Shown one piece after another: positions 36,650 to 51,500 of a stretch of DNA of 64,000 nucleotides (position 1 is the stretch's first letter; every line of letters begins with the position of its first letter). The notes beneath the pieces were generated by a model. The model saw nothing but the letters and a program-made list of their open reading frames with translations, did not search any database and was not told the DNA's origin. The DNA lies in NCBI GenBank assembly GCA_036346155.1, contig JARFIY010000248.1, positions 5,025,001 to 5,089,000 on the forward strand, in the 5' to 3' direction. A program made the position numbers and the translations under genes. This stretch comes from Sinelater perroti. Lineage: Eukaryota > Arthropoda > Insecta > Coleoptera > Elateridae.

Positions 36650-39600
36650 CTGAACTATGGAATGCTATGCGTGGCTAGCTACTCGTCATTCCTTGTGTAC
36701 ATGTGATATACTATTCTCTCGTTTTTAACGCTTAATTTTAAAAGTACCTTTATTTTTTTATTCATTTTCTAATTATAGTTATCATTTTGTGTAAATATAA
36801 TATAATTAAAATACTTTTAATGCGAATTTGTGTCAATATTATAGCAAACACTTTATAAGCGTGTAGATACTAATCAGACGAGATCAGCCTATTCTTAAAA
36901 TTTAAGAGAACAATTGCATTTCAAGGTTTCTTGAGATTATTTGAAATCAATATCGGCTAAAATAAAGTGCAAAATTGCGTTCTACCAAATTATATCCATT
37001 AAAATTGAAAGTGCTATATCAAGAGATTTTCCTACATATTTTTTTCGACGTATCAAGGTTTTGGTACCAGTTTGTCTATTGTTACGGCCAAAAGTAGACT
37101 ATCGTAATTTTAAATTTAAACAAAGGAACTTCAAACAAAAGCCAAAGCTAAAATACTACCCTTTTTGGATGCGGCGCTGTTCTGCATAAATCAATTCCCT
37201 GTGCTGTAATCCTGGGGGATCCAGGAAGAGGAAATAAGGGTGTAGGTGGAAAGATAGGACAAGTTACCCCAATCTTTACAGCGGAACCGATCAGTAGCGT
37301 CTTTTCTGGTGCAACAAGGTACCTTCTTGATTCCTCGCCGAATCAGATACAAAAAAAATCAGACCAAGTTTTCTCACCGGCAAAACTTCAACTCCCGAAA
37401 TGCAATTGGGAAACAAAACGACCTCCGGGAAGAAGTTAATCTAGCCGGCAAAATGTCGAATTCTGCAATAAAATTTCCTTCAACAAAACGTCCACGTTGA
37501 AATGGAAACTTTTACCGCCAATCAAACACGCCGGCGAACCCTCGGTCAAAACGCTCTCGGCCACGGAAAATTTAAAGCCGGTTTCCCGCTTTCTTAACCA
37601 CTACAACTCAAAATTCAAAACAAAGTGAGCGAAAAAGAGCCAAAAGCCAAGCAAGGCCGCTGCTTTAAATATCAACGTTCCACGTGATCGGGCAAATTCG
37701 CCACAGCTTCTCAAATCAAATCTAAAGCGTGTATACAGAGGAAGTCAAAATGAAGTAATTGGAGATTGGCGTAAACATCTATTATCGTCAAAACTTTCCA
37801 ATCCTAAAGTTTCTTTAACTGCCCTGAATACGTATCAATCACATAGTGAGAGATCAGGATTGCAGATAGTTTGAGAGTAGTCTAGAACACTTTACCCAAT
37901 TCTTGTTGTGTTTGGGTCGCCGTAAGAGCTCAGTTATTGTTTAAAGTAGCAACACATTTTGGGTGGAAATTACTATAAGATACAAAAACACTTTCCTTTC
38001 TGCTTCATAGCTGGGCTAACAATTTTAACGCGAGCAACAGTTTTACAGAACAGTGATTTATTGATATTGTAACTCGTTTTGTAATGGTGTATTTGACATT
38101 TCTATAGCTAATCTAAAGTTTCTACCAAAATTCAACAATAAACAGTTTGAACAAGTTTACGAATAGCTACGATGTTGTCTTAAGTGATGCTTCTTAAGGG
38201 ATAGCGTCACTCACTCAAATTTTGTGTTTACTTGCGTTTCTGATAGCCTGTACTGTTTTATTGGACATTTTTGTTAGTAATAAACTTGATTACAACGAGT
38301 TGTGCAAGAGAGCCATGAAAAGCTTCTTGCTTTAATTATAAAGGTAACTAACCGAATAAACTTTTATTAATCACAAGAGAGAAGGTTTGGCTTATATTTA
38401 ATTTACTCTCATAAACAAAATATCCATAACTACGTTTCTCTCCCTTGCAGGAAATTTCTACATAAATCAGCTAACTGAAATCTAGTGTGACTATATGGTT
38501 GAGGCGCTTGGATGCGTTACGGACGGACCTGGGATTTATTCTGACACTAAAAATAATTAAGTACACCTCTGAGTCCAGATTAAACAAAAAGTAATAATAC
38601 TATAGCCTAAGACATACGATGTTTGCCATATAGCCCCGAATCAGATATAATGCGTGACGACCGTCCAGTGCATGTTAACATATGGAGGTCCTCTCAGTTC
38701 ACAGGCCTTGCTTCGACACGGGGTCTAGAGTCCCACCATTACTTATTAATAGAATTTAACTAACTCTTAGACTACTAACTTTTTAAATATGTTTGAGCTT
38801 CTTTTATTGTGTATACGTGAGCACACTTTGTGGGATTTAGTCATGCATAGCCATATTTCATGTGAAAGTGGGGAACAATTTAAGCTATGGGGTACATACG
38901 TGTCTCATCGGTCTTACTGGTTGGGATCAGATGGCCCACTGGCATTCTAGCTAAGAAACAAAAGAAAACATAACCAGTAGTGTGCACAAAATTTACTTTG
39001 AAAAAGTGTATTTATAATATTATATACGAAAGGTCGTCTAACCCTCTTTGGTACTTGGCACATGACATAAATAGTTTTAGTGCTCTTTTTAATTTTATTT
39101 TTCGTTGAACACTGTTTTCTTGTTTTCTTCAAATGGTCACTTCTGTTCGATTGAATCTCTTGCATTTTAAAGCGTTATTTTGTTTTCTAATCGCTGTTAT
39201 TTGGGCACAACAAAATTAAAAAATTTAACATCCCTCCTAGTAATTTTAGTCTTTACTGTTTGGAAGTGGTATTAGAAATGGAATTATAATAGAACATTCG
39301 TTTCAACTCATTTTGTTATAGATGTTGATCACCATCTTCATGTGAACTTGTTGAACAATTTTCATCATCACAATTGTCAGCTCCGAATCTTTTATCTGAT
39401 GAATGGTTTATAGAAGCGTCAGACAACTCTTCGTCAGATTACTCCAAAATTTGCTAAATTTTGAACAAGTGGTACAACAGCCTGTAAGATCTAGAAGTAC
39501 TCTTCTCTCACTGGTGTCTGTATTCCCCTTCATAAGACACATGTCTTATTTGTAGTTTAAAGGTTTAGAGAAATTAAGAAATATTTTAAGGGCTAGCAAG

Positions 39601-40950
39601 AATATTGAGTTTACAATCAATGATTGCTACAGGAATTATAAACGAAATGCAATTATGCAGCTATCACAACGAAATAATATGCTGTTTTGTTGTATCAACA
39701 TAGACACATTGTTTTTGAGAGAAACGTTCGCTATCACTGAAATAAATTCTATAATAAAATATTTGTCGGTTTGCTTTAGCTCAAATATTTGCTAAAAGTA
39801 AATTTAATTTGTTTTTTATTTTATGGTTTAAGCTTATTGCGTTTAGATCACTTTGCTAGTCTGATCATTTTTGAAATTCCAATTTACGTTAGAATGTTTT
39901 CTAGAATTTATAATTAAATAAATATGTTTACAAAAATGTCGTTTTGGCACCCCATTTAAACTAGTCTCTACATAAATTGAAAAGAAAGTCGAGTCTCAAT
40001 TATTAATCTTTTACCAGTTCTTCTTTTTATTCATTTAAAATTGTACCGTAGATTCTAACTGTTGAACTTGTTCTTTAACTCTCTTTGAGAATGGTAAGAT
40101 TCTTCAAATATTGGATAAATATGTATCATAAGGGTTATATAATTTTTTTTCTTATATTTTTTATTTTAGTGGGTGTCTTTATATTTGTATATATTTACGC
40201 TGTTTTTGACTTGTTCACTGTATTCTTTTCATGTCTTAACATATTATTTTTCTAAAGCGTTCACTATTCGTTGCAAACCATCCACTCCAATTATATATTA
40301 ATTCTTCTCTACTAGTAAAATATTTTTATTATTATAACCATTTCCCTCTCTTTCTGTTCTTTTTTAAATGTTTTGGTTACGCTTTTACTGCTTTCAGTTA
40401 TATTTCTGTATTTTTTTTAAATGAGTGTGTTTAATTAAAAGTAAAATGCTACCACATGAACATTTAAAAGAAATGACTAGAAATGGCCACTTCAAATTAT
40501 TTTCTTACATTTGTCAAAGTTGGATATCCACAAGACTAATGGAAAAAAGGTATATTCCAACAAATTTTAAAATAATGAAACTTTTTTTGGTAAAGTTTTT
40601 GTATATTTTCTTCCATCATTAAGTTTTGTATAATTTTTTGGTATTTTATTATCTTATATTCTTTCTTCTTGGTGCTGTGAAAATAGCAGGAATGGAATCA
40701 AGCTTTACAGTTGCCGACGAAAGAAAGAACTGATTTTCATCACTTCTCATTATTTATTTTTTCAATTATATCATATTTGTTGAAGAATAAAAATAACCAA
40801 AATTAAGCTCCATTTGCTTGAAAATTATTAATAAATGTTATAGAATAACGGAGTATAATATTATCTGACGGCTAATATCTGTACAACTGTACAACAATTT
40901 TCTCCCCAACCAGAATGTAGTTAACCCATAGAAATTACCAGTTACTTGCC
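36650..40950. other. spacer without a recognised gene
   Basis: Contains a slightly GC-richer stretch at 37190-37720 of unknown origin. A minus-strand frame at 39165-38947 has a weak resemblance to a piggyBac cysteine-rich C-terminus that I do not consider proven. Confidence 0.4.
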
Positions 40951-40956
40951 ACAATA

Positions 40957-41896
40957 ATTAAATTTGGATAATTGCTGGAAAGCTCAAGTTTCAGTGAAAT
41001 CGAAAGCTTAGTGCTTGCAGTAATGTAGAACAGAAATGCAACGTATTTGGGTTTGTAAAGCGTTTTTTATATATATAAAATTATGTTCGTTTAATAATTA
41101 CATGGGGGAATTAAACATAAACCCTATTTTTTTATAAAACACTGCAAGTAGAGATTTCTAAAGCTAATAGCTAATATTATGTCAGAGAAAGGGATATTCT
41201 CAGCCATTGTACAACTGATTATTATCAGGTTTCTTATGACAGATAACGCAAAATCGCCAGAAAATGAGAAAAAGTTCGAAGATAGCACACTTAAGAAGAC
41301 TTTGTACGCGTGGGACAAATCATTTCTGGGAAGACGAGAAGCAGTTGACTAGTACGTGGTCTATCTAGAGTCAGTGTTACTATAACAAAAACAGTTTGAG
41401 CAGCTCAAATGTAACCTTATAGCCGATGAAAGTGGACTATAATAAACGTGTGTAAATGGAAACGACTTTACTAGTCCGGTTAGTTAGGAGTTAGACGTCA
41501 ATCAGTAAACACATGTGGCGTGTGATCGTTGTATTTGTAATAACTGAGCGAGTAGGGCGAAAAACTGCATTAAATTTTATGTGAAGCTAGAACATTCATC
41601 CGCAGAAGTGAGCAATAATTTTGAAGAGTTTCGAGAACGATTCAACACAGAACTGTGCAAAAAATTTGAGTGGTAAAAACGATGCTCAGAAAATTCTATG
41701 CAGCTACATAATGTGATTCCGTGTATTTCATAACATTTTTATTAAATATGCAAATTTTTGTTGTTATAATTATAATCAAATTAGCAGGTAGACGCTCTTC
41801 TACAATCCCACTGGGGGACAAGTCTATTTCATAGACGCGACTACGTCACATAAACTTTGATTATGTTTCAAGTCCCAACGACAATCATCCTACTAT
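40957..41896. repeat. tandem duplication, copy 1
   Basis: Matches 42217-43143 in direct orientation with an offset of 1260 bp at the left end. There is no coding motif in it. Its right end is exactly at TACTATA, where a mariner fragment begins. Confidence 0.93.
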
Positions 41897-42216
41897 AACA
41901 GTTGGGCTGAAAAGTTCGTAGGCTGACACATAAGCGGCGCTAGTAGTATTAAATCCATGTGCTTTTAGTTAACCCTAACCTTCAAAAGACTCGTGTATAA
42001 ATTTGACAACTGTCGGACTATTAGTTTAGGAGATATCGTATTTTGAGTGAAGCAACTATTGTTAATTTTAAAAATGGATAAAAAGGAATTTCAGTATTAA
42101 TAAAACACTGCTTTTGCAAAAATATAGCCGTTGAAACCAAGTGGCTTGATCTGTATTATTTAGACTTTTCTCCAGGAAAATCAACCGTTGAGTTGCTTAA
42201 ATTTCCAACTGCAAAA
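41894..42216 (+). mobile_element. mariner fragment (mellifera/irritans-like), truncated
   Basis: Starts with a mariner-type terminal sequence (AACAGTTGGGCTGAAAAGTTC) directly after a TA. The transposase ATG is at 42074 (MDKKEFQY), then a frameshift leads to IKHCFCKNIAVETKWL, DLYYLDFSPGKSTVE, the first helix-turn-helix. The element is cut off by the start of duplication copy 2 at 42217. Confidence 0.78.
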
Positions 42217-43143
42217 ATTAAATTTGGATAATTGCTGGAAGCTCAAGTTTCAGTGAAATCGAGATATGCTTGCAGTAATGTAGAACAGAAATGCAACGTA
42301 TTTGGGTTTGTAAAGCGTTTTTATATATATAAAATTATGTTCGTTTAATAATTACATGGGGAATTAAACATAAACCCTATTTTTTATAAAACACTGCAAG
42401 TAGAGATTTCTAAAGCTAATAGCTAATATTATGACAGAGAAAGGATATTCTCAGCCATTGTACAACTGATTATTATCAGGTTTCTTATGACAGATAACGC
42501 AAAATCCAGAAAATGAGGAAAAGTTCGAAGATCACTACTTAAGAAGACTATGACAGGGCAACATTTCTGGGAAGACGAGAAGCAGTTGACTAGTACGTGG
42601 TCTATCTAGAGTCAGTGTTACTATAACAAAAACAGTTTGAGCAGCTCAAATGTAACCTTATAGCCGATGAAAGTGGACTATAATAAACGTGTAAATGGAA
42701 ACGACTTTACTAGTCCGGTTAGTTAGAAGTTAGACGTCAATCAGTAAACACAGTGCTGTGTATCGTTGTATTTGTAATAACTGAGCGAGTAGGGCGAAAA
42801 ACTGCATTAAATTTTATGTGAAGCTAGAACATTCATCCGCAGAAGTGAGCAATTTGAATTTTGAATTTTGAAGAGTTTCGAGAACGATTCAACACAGAAC
42901 TGTGCAAAAAATTTGAGTGGTAAAAACGATGCTCAGAAAATTCTATGCAGCTACATAATGTGATTCCGTGTATTTCATAACATTTTTATTAAATATGCAA
43001 ATTTTTGTTGTTATAATTATAATCAAATTAGCAGGTAGACGCTCTTCTACAATCCCACTGGGGGACAAGTCTATTTCATAGACGCGACTACGGCACATAA
43101 ACTTTGATTATGTTTCAAGTCCCAACGACAATCATCCTACTAT
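42217..43143. repeat. tandem duplication, copy 2
   Basis: Direct copy of 40957-41896. It is slightly shorter through many one- and two-base losses and a few substitutions. Right of the shared TACTATA it continues into unique sequence (TTTCATACCCCC) that may be the empty site of the mariner. Confidence 0.93.
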
Positions 43144-43349
43144 ATTTCATACCCCCTCCTATATTATAAATTCATTTTTAACGCGTTTGGCTGACACAGA
43201 AGTTTGCTCATCTTAGAGAATATTAAAACAAACGGGAATGTGCTCCAAATGGGTAGAACATCAAATGTTAAGTAGCACAACTCAATAGAAGTCTACCTTT
43301 TACCCTGTACAATTAAAAACCATAAATAAGTTAAAGAAAAAGTTGATAT

Positions 43350-45210
43350 CTGAGCATATACTATGTTAAAACGACATCGCGGAAAATACACATCTGGGTG
43401 GCATAGGTATCTCAATCCATAAAAACAAAGTACATGATTATTAAAATAAAGTTGGTATCACCAATGATAATCTATGTCGCACTGCAGATAAATAAGTTAC
43501 AAACTCCAAAGTGTATACCACCATCAGCATATCAGAAACATAGAAAGTAGAACAATTGTATGCAAATATTTCGTTTGTGTACAGATCAGAGAAAATATAA
43601 TTCACTATGATACGATGTTTCAACAAAGACAACATGCCAAACAACTTTGGATTTGGCTCTGCAAACGACAAAGAAGATATGCTAATAAATTACCTACAAA
43701 ATAAAAATTTGTATTGTATAAATAATTATTTTTGAAAACCGCCATGGAGAAGATGGACATAGAAGAGCCCTAATAGTAGAATTAAAAACGAGATACATTA
43801 CAACATATCAGAGAAAGCGTATATAATACAAGCCGTGATAGTTTTAAACAAGTTCAATACTGAAAGTGATCACAGATTTTTAAGAGCAAAAATAGAGAAA
43901 AACTAGATGAGAAAAGGCCAAGCTTATAAGGTCATATGGATTTAAAAAATAAAGAACAATTAAAAAAATATTAGTACCCGCAGAAGGCACTAAATTAAAT
44001 ATTTAAAAAAAATTAACAAAAATGAAAATTAACACACTTGAAGCATAAATTAAAAACATAAAAAGTTGAACAGAATTATAAAAAAAGTATAAAAGGAAAT
44101 GTAAAAATTGCAAAACACAAAGAATAAAAGAAGTTATTGAAATAACAAAAAGCATAATGGTTTTGAAGAGGGAAAGGATGAAAAAATCAGGGTGCACTAA
44201 CTGAAAAATAAAACGGGAGAAACAAAACATGACAATAATTACAATAACAAAAATGTTTACAGTATTCGTCTACTAATCCTAAACCATTAAAAGGATATCT
44301 TCAAAACGTAAGAACCGTCGTTTCAGATGCGATACCAGACGTTGCAATGGATAAAATGCAGAAGGCTTTAGCTCAAATGAAGAACGAACAAACACTAGTA
44401 AAGGATGGTATATCTTTCTGGATATTTCACAATTGAAATAATGAAAATTAATAAAATGCCTTAGACAATATAAAATACCTAGAAGCTGGAAAAACGCACA
44501 AGATATCTTGTCTTATAAGAAAGGGAATAAGCTTAAATAGAACAATTATAGACTCATGTTTTCTTCCTCATCCATACAAACTATTCATGGATATTATTAA
44601 CAAAATGAACTCGATGAACATTAGCCTTTTATAAAAGTAAATTGGGACAGAAAATATCAACAGTCAATACTTAAAATATTTTCATTTCGCAAACGATATC
44701 ATTTTGATTAGTACCAACTTTGAAGATCTACAAGAGATGTTAAGTGAACTTAGAACAATATCCGAAGAAATAGACCTCTTCATGAACACAAAAAAGACAA
44801 AAATTACTTTTACAGAAAATACAAAACTCGGAAAGTATATTACACTATAAAATACCAAGCAGCTTAAACATAAAAGCATTTGATATGTGTGTACTTTAGA
44901 TGTAAAATTACTGATACAACTAAAAACAACTCAACGGACAATAGAACGTGACATATTAGGAATAAGCTTAAGAGACGAACTCGAGTATGCTATAAAAAGA
45001 GCTGCGAGGACAAAGTGGAGATATGCTCAGACAAGAAGAAACAAAATGGGTAAAGCACGGAAAAAAGCTATGAAGAATTGATCACAAGTAGCACAAGACA
45101 GAATTAAGTGGGACGCAAAAGAGGAGGCATACGTTCAGGAATAAACAATTGAATGCTGAAAAACAAGAAAGAAAAAGAAAAAGCAATTACAATTAATGGC
45201 TTGGTATTTT
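43350..45210 (+). mobile_element. endonuclease/RT LINE remnant, endonuclease and RT
   Basis: Plus strand, broken frames in order: GIGISIHKN near 43400, NNFGFGSANDKEDMLINYL near 43640, RIKNEIHYNISEKAYIIQ and LNKFNTESDHRFLRAKI near 43780-43890 (end of the endonuclease domain, with the SDH catalytic motif), KYFHFANDIILISTNFEDLQ near 44680 (RT catalytic site, normally FADDI), MLSELRTISEEIDLFMN, KTKITFTENT, and TTQRTIERDILGISLRDE near 44930. The same family as 30720-32260 and 47810-48770. The catalytic Asp-Asp reads Asn-Asp. Confidence 0.8.
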
Positions 45211-45506
45211 TGGGACACGCCATGTATATTCATGGTAGCTTAAATTACTGTAACTGCAGCTTATAATTAGATACTAAAGGTACTAAAGATGCCGCTGATC
45301 TTTTGGTTCGTGATTTATAAATATTTATACCAAACAAGGCAAACATTTTCTTTTATTTTTGTACAAGATTTATCGTACAGCAATTGAACTTATTGATATG
45401 ACGTGATAATCCGTCGTGTAATATCTCAGTCTATGTTTATCTACATAACGTTAAGTAGCCTCGAGTAAAATAGCTTACTCACTTTTTTATTATATCAGAA
45501 CGCAAC

Positions 45507-48500
45507 ATGATACTTAACGTTGTTTTGGGTGTAACATGCCTTGTTGTGATATATGCTGAAGAGGCACCTCAGATTACAACAAAGCAAGGAAAACTTAGGG
45601 GACGATACCAGGAAAACAGTGTCGGCAAAATTTTTAGTGCTTTCACCGCAGTTCCCTACGCAAAACCACCACTCGGGGAGCTAAGATTCGAGGTATATAA
45701 AAGCAATTTAAAACGTTTTTTTTTTAATATAATTGATAATGACAGCCTCCTGCTCCTGCTGAACCATGGGAAGGTATATTGGATGCTACAAAGCCACATT
45801 CTATTTGCCCGCAAGCTAATCTTTTCCAATTAAACACCACGGTTGATGGAAATGAAGATTGCCTTTATTTGAATGTTTATTTGCCGCAAGTAAGTTTATT
45901 GTATTTTTCATTGATCTTTACTTTGAGCGTTAAAAAATATATCAGAAAAAGACAATATTACATGATTGGCTTTATTTTATTTTATCATTGTCAGCTGCCA
46001 AATGGCGAAAACGACCTCCTACCCGTCATGTTTTACATTCATGGAGGTGGCTGGTTTGCAGGGCATGCTAACATGTATGTTCCCGATCTGCTGATGAGTA
46101 AGGATATTGTACTCGTTACTTCAAATTATAGATTAGGTAAGACGTCTCTTGGTGTCTACTTACATTTGCAAGAATAAGTGCACAGGTCCTTTGGGTTTTC
46201 TAACCACGGGCAGTATCCATTCACTAGGCAACTTTGGCTTAAAGGATCAAGTATTGGCACTTAAGTGGACCAAAGAAAACATCGCCAGTTTTGGGGGAGA
46301 TCCCAACAGCATAACCGTATTTGGACAATCTGCTGGAGGGGTGAGCGCTCATTATCACATGTTGTCCCCATTAAGCAGAGGTAACAATTTTGCATTACCT
46401 GCGCATGCAACTGATTAATCTTTTCGTTCAGGACTAATAAAAGGAGTAATTGCTCAAAGCGGCACGGCGCTGTCAAGCTGGGCTTTAATGCCACACTTTT
46501 TGAACACGCGCAGATCAACCATATTAGCGGGAAACTTAGGCTGCCCCACCTACAATAAAGACGAAATGATGAGCTGCTTAAGAGCTGCTGATGCACATGA
46601 CATTATTAAACAAGTAGCATTTTTCCTGGTAAGCAGAAGCGTTTCTTCAGCTCTTGCCCAAATTTGATATTTTGCAGGAATGGGACACGGAACCGATGTG
46701 TGCATTCAAACCAGTGTTGGAGCCAAACACTCCTGGAGCGTTTCTATCAGAAGACCCAATAGACACTATCATTTCAGGGAAAGCTGCTAATGTGCCGCTA
46801 ATGGTTGGTCTTACAAGTGAAGAGGGCGCAATCAAGGCCGCACGTGTGTAACAAAACTATCATAATCTAATATACTACAGAACTGGCGTTTTAGGTTTAT
46901 ATGAATATCCTGAGCTATTTAAAGATCTCGACAAAAAATTTGCTGACGTTGCCCCACTTTTGCTGGCCTATGGGGACAGCATTACTCAAAAACATATAAA
47001 AACGGTCCCTCCGAAGATCAGAAAATTCTATTTTGGTGATAATCCAATCAAAAAGTCCACTATTTCTCAGTTCATTAATGTAAGTAAAAATATTTTCTTT
47101 CATGATGAGTTTCAATGTGTTTAGTTGAAAACAAAGATACGGAATTTTAATTTTAATTAATCTACAAATTGGGAAAAATTTAGGATAGTCTGTAAAAAAT
47201 GTACGCCCTTTATAATATATCTAAAAACGAAGTCTATTCCACAATCACTAAAAATATCGTTCGGAACACACCAAGGAGCGTTAAATAAGGTGCTTACCAC
47301 TTTTGACTAAAATTTCTTGAGGGTGTTAATGCTTGAGTTGTACGTTGTTCCCCACAATTGAACACTGATAATCTTATACAAGATGATCTTATTTTCTATT
47401 GAGCTGTGAATGTACAACCAAGTTGTTTTCCCTTCTTCCACACATGTTATTTCCATTTCAACCTCTTGGCTAAGTGTAGTTTAAAGTATTTGATTGTATT
47501 GGCTTGTGGTACTTGTTGAATATTTATCTATACTGGTGAACATGTTGCCCTTCTTACTGTGAAAGTTACATGAACTGGTTTTGAACTATTAATTTTTATA
47601 CTCCATATTTTAAAACATATTTGTAGTTGATTTTAAATACTCTTGAACCAGTTAGAATAGCACACTTGCGTTACCAGCGAATGTTGCTGATCTAGTTTGG
47701 TTAGTAGTTGGTAAGATTGACGTCTACACAATATATAGTTGAGTTCTAGTACGCTGCGCTGGGGACCTCCAAAATGTACTTGATGCAATGGTCTGATGGC
47801 TTCACCATATTTTACTTAAAAGTATTTTAATATTATATACATTTTATCTCTCTTAAAATAACCTCTCTTTTCTCGTATAATATCTGGGTGATTTTTATAT
47901 CTGTATTTAATTTCGATATCCTTCAAAAGATCTAATAAGTTTGGCCATTTAACGCTAACAAAGACTTTTTTTATATCAACGAAGGTAACAAATGTTGGTT
48001 TGTTTTTCCCCATTCTTTTTTTCTATTCGGGTCCTAATTGCTAGCCTAACCTCTGGAGTTCCAGATAATTTTTTTATATCCAAATTTATTTTCAATTAGA
48101 TGATGTCCTCTAATTTTTTAGATTATGCGATGGACTATTCTAATTACTAATTTAGAGGCATGAGATATTAGATGACATATAGTACGATAATCTAAGTATT
48201 TACCTTAGTTAGTTCTCTTTGCTACAGCCGTGAAATTATTAAGAATTATTCCTGATTCATATATTTAGCATATAAATTTGTAGAGTTTTTTACGACGGCT
48301 TTTCATGGTTTTTATAATTTCAGATAGTATTTAATTTATATCCGCTGCTTTATTTCCTGTTCAATCTTGAACTGCTTTGTTGTATTCTAACCAGATTATT
48401 GCAGAATATTTTTCATCATAATCGTCTATCATATGTTTCAGTTCCAGATCAATTTTTTGTCTTCTATTATCCATGCATATAGAATTATGATTTTATTAGT

Positions 48501-51500
48501 ATGTATGTCTGATCACTTTTTACCCTTTTTTGAGGAAAATGTTCACAATTTTTGTTCATATATTTTTCTTTCTCTGTTATACACGCTCTGTTCATTCTAT
48601 TTTGCAATTTTCAATAAATTTTATTTTTATCTGTACTTCAATTTTTATATATTTTTTTATTCAATCATATTTATGATTTTGCCCGTAATTCAAGGTTTTC
48701 TTCTTTCATAGATATATACTTGCCATACCTCATCTGCTGCATTAATTATTATTATTACGTACTTTTGTATTTATTACGTAATTGGCTGTTATGAAGTACT
48801 GTTACAATTAAACAACAGGCACAGATAATTTACACGTATGGACAAACAAATGACAACGGTCGAAAAACCTCACGGGTTTACCGGAAAACTTATCTTCACA
48901 GTCAACAACTGAATTACAAAGCTTTTGCAGCAGTAGTTTATCGTTTGTGTAATATGAAATAGTTGAATGGTAAAAATAAAATCAAAGAATGGTGGTATTC
49001 GTACAACTAAGATGGAAAACCGCGTTTTACGAGACTTTGATTACAAGTTATAGTTAAGGATCTCACTAATGCTGTATTTTTACAAACAACTATGTTGGGT
49101 ATATTATATGAGAAACGCTACTACCTCTACTACTATCAACGTGTACAGAGCAAGTGGATTTTCTTTAAAAAACTATCATAATGGGATTTCTGTCATCAGT
49201 TCTCTTTACACAACTTATGCAACAGTGATTTATAAATTTATCATCAGTTGGGATCAAACGTTCTTCTACAACGCCTCAATGATCTAGTGTGTCTGTAATA
49301 TTTGACAGACACTTTGCCTTTATTACTCAAACATGTGCCATTGTCAATACAAGGTCATGTGACTGATGCATAATAGATTTTCAGCTTTCTTCAATGTTAA
49401 CCCTCACTAGTATTTCAATAACAGCTTTTCCAACAGGTATGTCGGGCTACGGGCCTTGTTATGCGGCTCGGACAGTCACTGGAGTTGAACCCCCTTGACT
49501 TTTAGTGTGGACATGTTTTAAACATGCTTTTTAAAAGAATTATGTATGCTAACCGAGGTTATAATGTGCTATATTGAAAAAACATATTATTCAAGAACTA
49601 ATCATAGTGAATTAAGACCCATAGCGGAATGTTTCGAATGCCTACTCTAAAGTTGTCAGAAATACATCATGCAATGTGATGTAATAAACCCGCATTGCTG
49701 ACTCACTGTGCATCTAAATTGATGACGCGTTATCTGCAGATAACTGCATCTGAAACTTTGTCTTTAATAATTTAGTGATTCAGATTAAATGCTACAAATA
49801 ATTCTAGTGCCAGGGTAAAAAATATTCAATGACTTATTTTTCTTTGTTTAGTCTAACGGACGTAGTCACTATTTTTTCTAGAATAATTATCGGAAACTGT
49901 TTCTTTAAATTTTATAGCCCCTAAATGATTTGCGTGAAATAGTGAATTACGATGGTGTATCAAATATAAACCGAAATTTAGAGGTACCTGTTAAAGATCA
50001 CACTTGGTCACGATGTCAGAGCAAGACACCATCCGTTGCGTAAAAAGCTAATATCAAGTTTTTCACAACAAAGAGTGCAAAACTGCCTGAAATTTTTTTT
50101 TTAATTATATTATACACTACAATTTGTCACATATGGACAATCAACAGTTGTTTTGACTTACATAATAATTATCGAACATGAAGGTTGTGTATCTAATGAT
50201 AACACACTTATATTAATATTAGTTTAGCATTTCTAAGTATATATTTAAGTAAAATACAATTTAAATTATTATTACTATTGTCACTACTGTTCAAATCTGT
50301 GTGTCAAGTCGAGCGGTTTAAACCTTTTTAGACGCGGTTGCACCTCATTGTCATATTCTATCATGCGCTTCACTAGGATGTTAGGATGATCACTGATTCT
50401 ATCACCATAACGCGCACTAAATTTTTGTATTTCCTCGTTAATGGTAGGTATCGCGACGTCTTGTATTATTGTATCGTTGGTTACGTATCATGGTGCGTTT
50501 GTTATTGCTCTAAACGCCTTAGATTGGAAACGTCGGATTATTTCAATGTTGGATGTACTAGCTGTACCCCATAGCTGTATGCCGTAAGTCCAAATGGGCT
50601 TTATCATACTTTTGTAAAGGGGTATCTTGCTTTTCAGAGAGAGTTGTGATTTTCTTTCTATCAGCCAGTACATTTTTTGAAGTTTCAGGCCCAATTGATT
50701 ACGCTTTGTCCATATGTGGGTCTTCCAGGTAAGTTTTTTGTCTAGGTGAATGCCGAGGTACTTTGCGTTGAGATTGGGCTATTTGTTTGTTATTAAACGT
50801 AACCGGAGGACATATGTCCCTTCTTAAGGTGTAAGTTACGTGCACTGATTTGCTTTCGTTTATTAGGGTATGCCACTTATTGCACCAGTCCTGTATCTCG
50901 TTTAGATGTATCTGTAGTTGCTGAGATGCCAGGATTCGATCTGTGTTGGATGTGAGTATCGCCGTATCGTCGGCTAAAGTGGCGACCATGTTGCCTGGTA
51001 TTGTCGGAAGATCTGCTGTAAACATGAGGTGCAATACTGGGTCTAGCACGCTGTCCTGAGGAACTCCAGAGTTGACGGGGAATAAATTTGATATTACACT
51101 GCCATATCGGATAATAAATTGCCTATTGGTTAGATATGACCGTAGAATTTCGAAGTACTCTGTTGATTTTGCAGATGAGTCCCGTATGTCAGACCTTGTC
51201 AAAGGCTTGTTTAACGTCAAGAAATGTTGCTGCACAGTATTTACGTTCTTCGAAGTCCTTGGTAATTTTGGATACCACACTGTGGATTTATTCTATTGTT
51301 GCATGTTGTTTGCGGAAACCAAATTGATGGTCTGGTAGAATGTGATTGTCCAAAATAATTGGGGAGAGTTTTTCCAGGAGCACTTTTTCAAACACCTTTG
51401 ACAAGACTGGTAATAGGCAGATTGGTCGATATGATGACGGTTGGTCTGTAGGATTCCCTGGCTTAGAGATAAGTATTGTTATTGCGACTTTCCATTGTTC

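Noticed and set aside
38490..38560. Possible second tRNA-derived SINE head
   Set aside because: Some tRNA-like look (GGTTGAGGCGCTTGGATG) but no B-box.
38947..39165. Possible piggyBac cysteine-rich C-terminus
   Set aside because: Only a loose CSTKNKIKKSTK...CQVP similarity; the required pairs of Cys and His are not in place.
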